From Candidatus Obscuribacterales bacterium (GTDB taxonomy: Bacteria > Cyanobacteriota > Vampirovibrionia > Obscuribacterales > Obscuribacteraceae), in the NCBI GenBank assembly GCA_949127735.1, contig CASBPX010000154.1, positions 1 to 46,102 of the forward strand: a DNA stretch of 46,102 nt, read 5' to 3'. The translations under genes and the position numbers were made by a program. The notes under the pieces were generated by a model. The model did not search any database. It worked only from the letters and a program-made list of their open reading frames with translations, and had not been told where the DNA came from. Of this stretch, positions 24,264 to 32,306 are shown one piece after another. Every line of letters begins with the position of its first letter. The stretch's first letter is position 1.

Positions 24264-26414
24264 ATGCAGCCAAATTCACCTACCTCTGCGGCGGGTTATA
24301 CACCCGCGCGTGCTTTTTCTGGCTTTTCAATTTGTGTTTTGACTGGCGCGCTAGCGGCCAGCCTCGGTATGCATCCGGTCTTTGCACTGCTAATGGCACT
24401 GCTGCCCTTGCTCTTGCGTCCGCTCTGCCTGTGGCCCCTCAGGCTGGCTCTGGTGTTAAGTTTGGCGCTGGCTTTTAGTTTTTGTTTGACAATGGTGCGC
24501 AAAGAAAATCATGGCCCCAATGATGACGATCTTTTTTTCTATCAAGGGGGTGGTAAGGTAAAAATTGCAGGCACCATAGAGGATGTACGCGAGCGCCATA
24601 ACGGCGACGATCACACGTGCGCTCTTGTTTTATCCGCAGATCGCCTGGTTTATCCAGTCAAGCGAAGCCTGGATGGCAAAGTGCTAGTTAACATTGAGTC
24701 TCCAGCAGAACCTTTGCAAAACCCTTTGCTGCCTGGAGATTGCATCGAAGTGTCCGGCGTATTCTGCAAACCCAAAGCAAAGAATTTTTCTTTTGAGTTT
24801 GACGAAGCCAGATGGCTTAGCAGTCAGGGAATTTTTGCCCGCTTAAGTAGCCGTGCCGACGACGTATATCTTGTTGGTTCGAGCAAGTCTCTAGGCAGTG
24901 TCTTTAACCGCACAGTGACTGTCTTGCGGCGGCAGATTGTCGACGCTCACACAAGGCATCTAGGAGCTGTGGGCGGCGCTCTTTTTTCATCTATGGTTCT
25001 GGGCGATCGCGTGGTAGCTATTGATCAAGATCTAAAACAAGAATTTTCTCGCATTGGTTTATCGCATTTGCTGGCCGCTTCCGGTCTTAATCTGACCATT
25101 ATTGTGGCGGCAGCTCTGGCTCTTTGCCGCTTTTTTCAGCGCGGTACCACTGAGGTGAGCTGGCTGCAAACATGGATTTCCTTTGCCTGCGTTGTTCTCT
25201 TTACCTCTTTTGCCGGTGCCGGGCCATCTGTCAGTCGTGCAGCGATTATGTGTTTGATTGCCTTGTGGGCGCGTCTGGCCTTTGTTAGATTAGCGCACGG
25301 CAGTGCACTGGCGGTAGCCCTGTTGATTGCTCTGGCCCTTGATCCGCTTAGTGTTGCTGATGTGGGCTTGCAGCTGTCATATGGTGCTACTTTTGGCATC
25401 ATCTATATTTATCCTTTGTTTGAAGTGGTCTGGCTCAAACAAATCAAAAACCGTTTGCTTAAAATTATCGCTTCTCTGGTATCGGTAGTAGTGGCAGCGC
25501 AAATTGCCGTATTGCCGATTCAGTTGCATGTGTTTCAGCAGCTTTCCATTCTGGTTTTGCCTGCTAATTTACTGGCAGAACCTGTGGTGGTGCCTTTAAC
25601 AATTCTCGGATTTGTCTCTTCCATACTGGCGGCCATTGCCGAAAGTAATGCTCCACAATTGCAATTGATTACGAAGTTAGCCGCGTATGGTTGCTTTTGT
25701 CTTGACTGGCTGGCTCAGTTTCCGTTGGCCTGGCTGATGCAAACCGCACATTTTTTAGCGGCTCTACCCATGGCTTCGCTGACGGTGGCCAGGCCGCAGG
25801 CTGCGCATGTGGTTCTTTATTGTGCTTTGCTCATGGGTGTGATGGCTTTTGGCAAGCTCCGTCCTCGGCTTGCCTGCGCTCTTCTACTTCTGGCTTCTGT
25901 TTTATTGACGGCTGTTTCTTATATTGAAAGCCCGCTTTTAGAATTTTTCTGTACTGGCCAAGAAGTTGTTGTCAACCGCGGCAATCTGGCTTTTTTCGTC
26001 TGGTCAAAAGAGCCGGACTCTGCTGCAATTAAAAATAGTGCTGCTCGCAATTTTGTGCGTTATCTCAGTAACCGTGGTGTGCCCCGGGTGAGCCCGCCCG
26101 GTTTTAACTCACAAGTCGAATTGACGCTTGCGCCCGAGCATTTACTGATCAGGCCCGCATGGCCAGTTAAACTCTCTCGCTATGGTAAGCGCAGCGACCC
26201 ACCTGTGCTCGAGTTTCGCAGCGTCTACAAGGGGGTCAATCAGTCATTAACTGTCGTCCCGCCAGGTTATGGCGAGCAAGATTGCCACTTAAACGGCCGG
26301 CTGGTGACGCCGTCGTTTATACCTTATTGCCCCTGGGCAATGCCATTTTGCTTACCATTGTTCGCAGACAGCGAATGCCAAAAAACAGGCTATTACCTGA
26401 GATTCCGGCTTTGA
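24264..26414 (+). CDS. comEC: ComEC/Rec2 DNA-uptake channel, no nuclease-like domain
   Basis: ComEC forms the inner-membrane channel for single-stranded DNA in natural transformation. The 716-residue protein has the N-terminal membrane segments and OB-like DUF4131 region (about residues 20-200), then the conserved Competence domain (about 235-510) with GLSHLLAASGLNL, SFAGAGPSVSRAAIMC and LQLSYGATFGIIY. Typical ComEC continues with a metallo-beta-lactamase-type domain carrying His-x-His-x-Asp-His. Here the C-terminal 160 residues show no such motif, so the domain is absent or beyond recognition, as in some two-domain ComEC proteins. The frame is clean, with no frameshift sign. Confidence 0.88.
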   Translation: MQPNSPTSAAGYTPARAFSGFSICVLTGALAASLGMHPVFALLMALLPLLLRPLCLWPLRLALVLSLALAFSFCLTMVRKENHGPNDDDLFFYQGGGKVKIAGTIEDVRERHNGDDHTCALVLSADRLVYPVKRSLDGKVLVNIESPAEPLQNPLLPGDCIEVSGVFCKPKAKNFSFEFDEARWLSSQGIFARLSSRADDVYLVGSSKSLGSVFNRTVTVLRRQIVDAHTRHLGAVGGALFSSMVLGDRVVAIDQDLKQEFSRIGLSHLLAASGLNLTIIVAAALALCRFFQRGTTEVSWLQTWISFACVVLFTSFAGAGPSVSRAAIMCLIALWARLAFVRLAHGSALAVALLIALALDPLSVADVGLQLSYGATFGIIYIYPLFEVVWLKQIKNRLLKIIASLVSVVVAAQIAVLPIQLHVFQQLSILVLPANLLAEPVVVPLTILGFVSSILAAIAESNAPQLQLITKLAAYGCFCLDWLAQFPLAWLMQTAHFLAALPMASLTVARPQAAHVVLYCALLMGVMAFGKLRPRLACALLLLASVLLTAVSYIESPLLEFFCTGQEVVVNRGNLAFFVWSKEPDSAAIKNSAARNFVRYLSNRGVPRVSPPGFNSQVELTLAPEHLLIRPAWPVKLSRYGKRSDPPVLEFRSVYKGVNQSLTVVPPGYGEQDCHLNGRLVTPSFIPYCPWAMPFCLPLFADSECQKTGYYLRFRL

Positions 26415-26442
26415 GACTCGTGTCAAAAACATTTAAGCAGTG

Positions 26443-26497
26443 AAGGAGGCCGCCCATGTTATGTTATGCAGGCCGCCTTGAATCATCGAATGACTGA
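26443..26497 (+). promoter_or_regulatory. short leader reading frame overlapping the acyltransferase start
   Basis: A perfect AAGGAGG (26443-26449) lies 6 bases before ATG 26456, which opens a 13-codon frame (MLCYAGRLESSND) ending with TGA at 26495-26497. This overlaps the acyltransferase ATG codons at 26466 and 26490 in another frame. The strongest ribosome site in the area therefore serves the mini-frame. Translational coupling of the acyltransferase to it is inferred. Confidence 0.4.
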
Positions 26498-27758
26498 AGA
26501 ACAACGACTGATTACTAATTTGCCGCCTGAAGAAGCCGCTGCAACTCAAGCCACCACTAAAGCCACTACTAGTGGTGCTGAGATGTACTGGCCTCAGCTT
26601 GATGGTATACGTTCACTGGCCTTTCTCCTCGTGTTTGTGCACCATGTGGGAAGAATTCCCCAGGCTCAAAGAGTATTGCCTGAAGTTATTTTGAAAGTGG
26701 TAGACACAATTAGTGCCTGGGGCTGGGTAGGTGTCGATATCTTCTTTACGCTGAGCGGATTTCTCATTACTCATCTTTTGTTGGCAGAGAAAAAACAGTT
26801 CAGCAGCATCTCTTTTAAATTGTTTTTTGCTCGAAGAGCGCTGCGCATCTGGCCTGTTTACTATTTGCTTTTGTTTTTTGCCATTATTCTCGTGCCTGTA
26901 CTGCACTGGCAAAGTCTCAATTTGAAACTTTATGGGGAGTTTTTACTAAAGCAAGGCTTGCCCCTGGCATTGTTTTGCGGCAATATCAGCATGGCTTTTC
27001 CTTCTGTCATGATTAAGTTCATGAAACCGCCGGACGTTTTTTTGTTGCTGCCGACCTGGTCATTGGCGGTGGAAGAGCAATTTTATTTGACCTGGCCATT
27101 CCTGCTCAAAATTTTACCGACTCCAAAGGCAATCTACCGCCTGATTTTAGCGCTAACAGTTTTGTCTCTGGCTGCTAGAGCTTTGCTCTGGTACGTCTCT
27201 CATTACCTCGTGCATATGACTTATCCGGTCAGCCTCTATTACTATTTCACCCTATCGCACCTCGAACCATTGATGGCAGGTGCTATCTGCGCTGTCACCA
27301 TTTCTTATTTTCCTGAATTTAAAGAGAAAATCGCAAAGCTTAAAACCCATATTTTCGTAGCTCTGGGGTTCCTGATTGTCTTTTGTACTGCGGTTTTTCC
27401 TGAGATTTCCAAGAACAGTTACCTGAATATTTTCATGTTCAGCTGTGTGGCCATGGGCTGTCTGCTTTTTCTCGTAAGCGCCCTGGTATCGCCTGCAGTG
27501 GCTAAAATTTTCAGTAATAAAGTTCTTGCCTCCTTCGGTAAACTCACTTATGCTATGTATCTTGTACATATGTATTTTATTTCTTTAGCGGAAATATGGC
27601 TGCAGGATCTGTTCAAAGTGCCGCTGACTTCACCGTTTTTCTGGATACTTAAATTTAGTCTGGCTCTATCGCTTAGTTACGGCTTTGCTTTTGTCAGCTG
27701 GCACCTTCTAGAAAGTAGATTTTTGAAAATGCGCAAGCTTTTCAGGAGGCATGCTTGA
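26466..27758 (+). CDS. acyltransferase-3 family membrane protein
   Basis: A 430-residue integral membrane protein of the OafA/YrhL-type family, which transfers acyl groups to sugars of surface or secreted polymers. The conserved opening YWPQLDGIRSLAFLLVFVHH carries the catalytic-site His. Family blocks WGWVGVDIFFTLSGFLITHLL and PTWSLAVEEQFYLTWPFLLK follow, and about ten membrane helices run to the end. There is no C-terminal SGNH domain. The first 40 residues are soluble and may be shorter if translation begins at ATG 26490. It is coupled to the LRR protein at its 3' end (TGATG overlap), so the two probably work together on an exported substrate. Confidence 0.9.
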   Translation: MQAALNHRMTEEQRLITNLPPEEAAATQATTKATTSGAEMYWPQLDGIRSLAFLLVFVHHVGRIPQAQRVLPEVILKVVDTISAWGWVGVDIFFTLSGFLITHLLLAEKKQFSSISFKLFFARRALRIWPVYYLLLFFAIILVPVLHWQSLNLKLYGEFLLKQGLPLALFCGNISMAFPSVMIKFMKPPDVFLLLPTWSLAVEEQFYLTWPFLLKILPTPKAIYRLILALTVLSLAARALLWYVSHYLVHMTYPVSLYYYFTLSHLEPLMAGAICAVTISYFPEFKEKIAKLKTHIFVALGFLIVFCTAVFPEISKNSYLNIFMFSCVAMGCLLFLVSALVSPAVAKIFSNKVLASFGKLTYAMYLVHMYFISLAEIWLQDLFKVPLTSPFFWILKFSLALSLSYGFAFVSWHLLESRFLKMRKLFRRHA

Positions 27759-28774
27759 TGAATAGTAAGAGTGTAAACCTGGCTCTCCATCTAACCGTGC
27801 TGCTAACTCTATTGCTGAGTGTAAATGTGTTTGCCAGGCAGATCACCAAGCAGACCACAAATACGCCGTCGAACTACAAAATGCGCAAATTGGTATTCCC
27901 CAGCCAATTCTCTCTCGGCCGTCTTTATGTTTATAAAGATCCGGTAGATCCTCATCATTATCCTGAAAGCAAGTTGGTGGCCGAGCAACTCGGCCGCTTT
28001 GCCGGCGAGGCTAAAGGCACTCTGGTAATCAAAGTACCTGAGCAGGGTGTAGTTTACCTGGTGGCATCTTTTCAATTGACCGAACAGCCTGACGTATTGA
28101 ACAGGTTGGATGCCAATGTAGTTGATTGCTTGAGTTTCGGTGGCACAGGCATTATGTCTGACCTGGCTGCATCAATTAAACCGTTATCGCATTTGACCGG
28201 TCTGCGTCAGCTTGAATTATCCATGTGCGAGTTAAGTGACGACTCTCTAGCACCGCTCAAATCGTTGACTAATCTTGAGGCCTTAACCTGCTTTGTGACC
28301 GGAATCAGCGGCACCTGCTTCAAAGACTTCTCTGATATGCGAAAACTTACTTCCCTCGACTTGTCTGCCAATCTCCTTGATGGCAAAACATATGGCTATT
28401 TGAGTAAACTTCAAAATCTAGAGGCGCTCCACCTGAGACGCTGCGGCGTTAGAGACAGCAACATGAAAGAGATTTGCAGCTTGCAGAAAGTGAAGACTCT
28501 CAGTCTCAACCAGAGTTTAGTCACAGGTAAAGGGCTTGCTTACTTGAAGAACATGAAATCATTGTCTCAACTCTCCCTCACTGACGTCAAAGTGACCACA
28601 AGAGAGCTTCTAATGCTCAAAGGAACACACTTGCAGTTGCTTAAACTCCCGCTTCCTGCGTACAGTGCAGCAGACATGAGTCTCTTGCAGAAAACTCTTC
28701 CCGGTACCAAGCTGATTGCCCGCGAGGGAAAAGTTACTGATTACGAGAAAACTTTGTACGCGCCCCTGCATTGA
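27758..28774 (+). CDS. exported leucine-rich-repeat-like protein
   Basis: A 338-residue protein with an N-terminal signal peptide (hydrophobic core VNLALHLTVLLTLLLSVNVFA, likely cut after Ala) followed by a domain of LRR-like repeats (LTGLRQLELSMCELSDDSLAPL, LTSLDLSANLL, LEALHLRRCGVRD, VKTLSLNQSLVTGKGLAYLKNM) from about residue 145 to 310. LRRs bind other molecules; the partner is unknown. The ATG shares one base with the acyltransferase stop, and AGGAGG lies 8 bases before it, so the genes are coupled. The TTG one codon earlier is not needed. Confidence 0.85.
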   Translation: MNSKSVNLALHLTVLLTLLLSVNVFARQITKQTTNTPSNYKMRKLVFPSQFSLGRLYVYKDPVDPHHYPESKLVAEQLGRFAGEAKGTLVIKVPEQGVVYLVASFQLTEQPDVLNRLDANVVDCLSFGGTGIMSDLAASIKPLSHLTGLRQLELSMCELSDDSLAPLKSLTNLEALTCFVTGISGTCFKDFSDMRKLTSLDLSANLLDGKTYGYLSKLQNLEALHLRRCGVRDSNMKEICSLQKVKTLSLNQSLVTGKGLAYLKNMKSLSQLSLTDVKVTTRELLMLKGTHLQLLKLPLPAYSAADMSLLQKTLPGTKLIAREGKVTDYEKTLYAPLH

Positions 28775-28877
28775 GTCACTGCTCGTGACCGTTTTCCTCA
28801 GGACCTGGCAAACAATGGTGCTTGTGCCATTTGAGAGACGCCATTAGATTGCCAAACTTCATTTCTATACTGATCTT

Positions 28878-29450
28878 ATGGGTCTTAAACGCTCGATCTT
28901 GATCGTACTTTCAGTCTGCTTAATTGTAGCGGCGATTCCATACGTGCCGGCTGCTTGTCTTTTTCTTTATTTCTGCTTCCTAATGAATCAATCTAGTCAT
29001 GTGGGCAAATTCGACTTTGCTTGTATTGATCGAAACGGGCAGTTAGTGGCCACTGCGAGGAGTGAAAAAGAGCAGAACAATTTTCGTGTTTACAAAGACA
29101 GAAATGGGCGTGTTCGCATTGGTCTCAAATATGAAGTTTTAGAGCCTGGTGATTATAAAAGAACAATAGCCAAGTTCCAAGAACCCGAGAACGTTTCAGT
29201 CCCCACTCTTAGCCTGTCCACTGTGTTAAAGAATGCAAAAAATCCAAATGCTCAAAGAATTATTTACTCAGATACTGGAGTAGATAATACATGGTCTGAA
29301 ACCGGTACCTTCTCAGAAGGCCTGGTTCCGGTCAAGATTGGTAATTGTTGGGGATTTACTGATATCAATGGCCAAGTAACTATTGACGCCACTTACGAAC
29401 GTGCATGGTCTTTTAAGAATGGATATACGATCGTTGAGAGTAAAATTTAG
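28878..29450 (+). CDS. membrane-anchored protein with a WG-like repeat
   Basis: A 190-residue protein with one N-terminal membrane segment (about residues 6-30). The rest is outside the cytoplasm. The C-terminus (GNCWGFTDINGQVTIDATYERAWSFKNGY) is one clear WG-type repeat, and an earlier Asp-x-Asn-Gly stretch (CIDRNGQLV) may be a degenerate second unit. WG repeats form beta-propeller-like or solenoid surfaces of unknown role. A TATACT box lies only 6 bases before the ATG (28866-28871), so the mRNA may be nearly leaderless. Its stop overlaps the stop region of the reverse TonB-like gene by four bases. Confidence 0.72.
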   Translation: MGLKRSILIVLSVCLIVAAIPYVPAACLFLYFCFLMNQSSHVGKFDFACIDRNGQLVATARSEKEQNNFRVYKDRNGRVRIGLKYEVLEPGDYKRTIAKFQEPENVSVPTLSLSTVLKNAKNPNAQRIIYSDTGVDNTWSETGTFSEGLVPVKIGNCWGFTDINGQVTIDATYERAWSFKNGYTIVESKI

Positions 29451-30766
29451 CGACCGCTTTTCACTTCGTCGATTTCATTGAAGCGATAGTTGAAGGTATA
29501 GCGAACATCAAGGTAAGCGGTCTTAACCTCTTTTGGCAGCGGTTGAAATGGAAATGCTTTGGTAACGGCGGCTATGGCTGCCGCTTCTGCTTCATGGTCA
29601 ACCTCGCCCTCGTGTGGCAAAGCGGCTGTGCTTACAAGAGTACCGTTGGCTTTGATGCGAAATTGAATTATAGCCAGGCGATTTAAGCCGCGTGGTGGAA
29701 TCCAGAAACTTTTCACTCGGCGATTGAGTAATTTCAGATATGCGTGCAAATCGCTGGGGGCGCCGGCACCACCTGTGGAGCGCCCTCCTGCTTGGGTGCG
29801 TAAATTGGCGTCGCCATCATTATCAATAGACTCGACCATGTCTACCGGTCTGGTTTCTGAAAGATAGGCTTGTCCATGATTTCGGTTATCAGCCGATTTA
29901 ACAGTCGGGTGCTCAAGAGCAGCGGTGGCAGAATAAGTGGCGAAGTCTACTGATTTATCTTTGTCTTGAGCCACCACAATTGTTTGCCAGTTACTCGGCG
30001 CTTTAAAAGTAAGGGGAGTTTTTCTCTCGGTAATCTCGGTCATTTCCATCATCGCCATTTTATCCACTGCCGAAATGGGCCTGGTTGGCTGCTTCTGCGG
30101 TTCCTTTAGAGGACCTTTGGCGGGATCATCTTCAGGTTTTTTTGCTGGTTCTTTAACCGGCGTTTTAGAAGGTTGTTTGACAGGAGCACCAGTCAAATTT
30201 TCGCTGGGCGCTGTAATCTGATCAGCGCTTCTTTTTTTAATAGCGGTTTCGACACTGGTGGCTGCTAGCAAATCGTGGCGGTCGACTGCGTCTTTAGGAG
30301 ATACCAGTTCAATGTCAACTATTTGCCTGTTCACTACCGGTTTGTTCAAACGAGTGAAATCGAGTTGAAGTATAACAATCACAGCCACTAGCACCACTGA
30401 CGATACTGCAATAGTTGCGGCTGCCAGTTCTGTAATATTGGTTTCAGCAAGATCTGAGGGTGTTGCATCGCTGCTTAGACGATATTTTAATTCTTGCTTG
30501 AGGCTGAGTAAGCGGGTCAGGGAAGAAAGCAGCAGCAGCATGATCACCACTGACCAGGCGATAGACTGACTGGTGCCGTCTGTTAACACCAGGCATATTA
30601 ACCAGGAGGCGCTCACGCCGCACAATAAAATATGTGCCCTGGCCTGACGCTTTAGTTTGGCTGTGCTGGTTGACTTAGCTAAAAGACGCGCCAAAGTCGA
30701 GGCACCAGGGGTAGTGCCGGAATATTCGTCTACTAGAAATTCGTCTACTAAAAGCGCATTTGCCAC
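29447..30766 (-). CDS. TonB-like protein with C-terminal TonB/TolA-type domain
   Basis: A 439-residue protein. Two to three membrane segments lie near residues 48-65, 68-88 and 115-135. They are followed by a Pro/Lys/Glu-rich linker of the kind that spans the periplasm (about 190-235), and a C-terminal TonB/TolA-like domain (LLNRRVKSFWIPPRGLNRLAIIQFRIKANG, with the closing LDVRYTFNY). It may transmit energy or anchor an outer-layer component, but no ExbB/ExbD pair is beside it. The GTG start at 30766 has GAGAG before it. A 15-base tandem duplication near the start (30724-30753) repeats LVDEF/LVDEY. Confidence 0.75.
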   Translation of the reverse strand: MANALLVDEFLVDEYSGTTPGASTLARLLAKSTSTAKLKRQARAHILLCGVSASWLICLVLTDGTSQSIAWSVVIMLLLLSSLTRLLSLKQELKYRLSSDATPSDLAETNITELAAATIAVSSVVLVAVIVILQLDFTRLNKPVVNRQIVDIELVSPKDAVDRHDLLAATSVETAIKKRSADQITAPSENLTGAPVKQPSKTPVKEPAKKPEDDPAKGPLKEPQKQPTRPISAVDKMAMMEMTEITERKTPLTFKAPSNWQTIVVAQDKDKSVDFATYSATAALEHPTVKSADNRNHGQAYLSETRPVDMVESIDNDGDANLRTQAGGRSTGGAGAPSDLHAYLKLLNRRVKSFWIPPRGLNRLAIIQFRIKANGTLVSTAALPHEGEVDHEAEAAAIAAVTKAFPFQPLPKEVKTAYLDVRYTFNYRFNEIDEVKSGR

Positions 30767-30783
30767 TTATCACTCTCGGTTAA

Positions 30784-30821
30784 AGCAACAAGGCCCCATG
30801 TTATCATGAGGCCCTGTTGCT
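30784..30821 (-). terminator. hairpin between the AAA ATPase and TonB-like genes
   Basis: A 38-base stem-loop (AGCAACA with TGTTGCT at the ends, inner GGCC and CATG pairings, two mismatches, loop TTAT) lies between the stop of the ATPase gene (30852) and the start of the TonB-like gene (30766). Only three T's follow on the reverse strand, so it may reduce rather than end transcription. Confidence 0.5.
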
Positions 30822-30851
30822 AAATCGTGAGTAGAGTTTAATGCTGTCTGA

Positions 30852-32135
30852 TTATTTGCCCATAGCGGCGAAGTAAACAGCGCAAGCGTGGTCCAGATAC
30901 TCTCTTGAGAGTCTGGGGTCGGTTTGCAAGAAAGCACAGAGGTTAATCACCTGGTCAACGATGTCGCGTGGGTGGCAGCAACGCATCATGCGCTTACCGC
31001 TTCTGTATTGCGACTCAATCAGGTAGTTCACCGCTTCTTCATTGTATGGAACGCCGGTGCGCTGGCAGTACTGCAAGAAGATCCATTTGAATTCGTCTTC
31101 AGTTGGATTGGTGATGTTTATTTTGTAAGGAATACGTCTCAGGAACGCTTCATCAACAAGGTCGGCAGGGTTCAAGTTTGTGGAGAAAACAATCAACTGT
31201 TCAAACGGCACTTCCAGTTTTTTACCGGTGTGCAGTGTCAGGTAGTCAACACGCTTTTCTAAAGGCACAATCCATCTGTTCAAGAGTGATTTGTGGTCGA
31301 TTCTCTGGCGGCCAAAGTCATCGATCAGAAGCAAACCGCAGTTGCTCTTAAGTTGAATGGGCGCTTCGTAGAGCTTGGTACCATAGTCGAATTGTAGTTC
31401 GAGCATATCGATAGTCAACTCACCACCTACCACTACGCAAGGGCGCTGAATGCGAACCCAGCGGTGATCGTAGTCTCTTGGATAGTTAGCAGCAGATACT
31501 TGTTCGTGGTTGTGGTTGTCGTAGACGCGGATGATCTGACCGTCAATTTCAACTGCGTAAGGAATGAAGATGTGGCCTTTGAATGAGCGCACAATTCTTT
31601 CAGCGATGGAGGTCTTGCCATTGCCGGCTTCACCAAAGAGGAACATCCCGCGGCCGGAGTTGATAGCCGGACCAACGGCGTTAATGGTGCGACGGTTGAC
31701 CATGATGTCTGAGAAAGCCACTTCAAGGTCGCGAGGAGTGACATGCTCACGGCGGATGGTCTGATATTTCAAAGAGTCGATGTAGCGGCTCCATGGCACA
31801 GGACAAGCGCCAACATAGGCGTTGTGGTCGAAATAAGCGCGGGCTCTGTCGCGGCCTTTTTCTGTTGGAGTGTATTCGTAGTCAGCTAGACCGCCCGAAC
31901 TTTTCACTTCAATCAGCAATTGCTTTTTCAGAACTTCAAGAATTTCTTCGATAATTTTGAATGGAAGCATTGTCCGTGAGGCGATTTCGCGACCCAGGGC
32001 AAAGTTGACCATGTAAATGTCTTTGAGAATCAGCTCTTCTAAAAAGCCTTCTTTCATGCCGGTCTCGGCGATGGTTGAAGGGTATGGAGGAACGAACTCT
32101 TGTTGCTGCTGCGCTCCGGTTCTTACCTGTTGCAT
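30852..32135 (-). CDS. AAA-family ATPase with N-terminal winged-helix-like domain
   Basis: A 427-residue soluble ATPase. Walker A is GEAGNGKTS (Gly168, Lys174, Thr175), Walker B is LLLIDDFGRQ, and sensor-1-like VFSTNLNPADLVDEAFLRR follows, with a small helical lid at the end. The first 120 residues contain a helix-turn-helix/winged-helix-like region (FKIIEEILEVLKKQLLIEVKSS). Such ATPases occur in several bacterial lineages beside secretion or pilus genes, but no partner is evident here. It lies downstream of the transglutaminase operon on the same strand, with a 171-base gap. Confidence 0.8.
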   Translation of the reverse strand: MQQVRTGAQQQQEFVPPYPSTIAETGMKEGFLEELILKDIYMVNFALGREIASRTMLPFKIIEEILEVLKKQLLIEVKSSGGLADYEYTPTEKGRDRARAYFDHNAYVGACPVPWSRYIDSLKYQTIRREHVTPRDLEVAFSDIMVNRRTINAVGPAINSGRGMFLFGEAGNGKTSIAERIVRSFKGHIFIPYAVEIDGQIIRVYDNHNHEQVSAANYPRDYDHRWVRIQRPCVVVGGELTIDMLELQFDYGTKLYEAPIQLKSNCGLLLIDDFGRQRIDHKSLLNRWIVPLEKRVDYLTLHTGKKLEVPFEQLIVFSTNLNPADLVDEAFLRRIPYKINITNPTEDEFKWIFLQYCQRTGVPYNEEAVNYLIESQYRSGKRMMRCCHPRDIVDQVINLCAFLQTDPRLSREYLDHACAVYFAAMGK

Positions 32136-32306
32136 TTCTTTTCTCTTTTAGTCCGCGATTGTCGCTATAACCCGGCGTTAGGCTCTCGTGATGATGTTTT
32201 CGTTCGTCTCTTGGAAACGCGCTGTTAAACACACACTTTTAGAGCGTATCGTGCAAGTATACTCACTTTAGCGCGTTCAGACACTTTCTACTAGCTCTTG
32301 GCAGCA

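Noticed and set aside
30724..30753. 15-base tandem duplication as a mobile or phase-variable repeat
   Set aside because: There are only two copies, in frame, and they simply repeat five residues. Slippage would not cause a frameshift.
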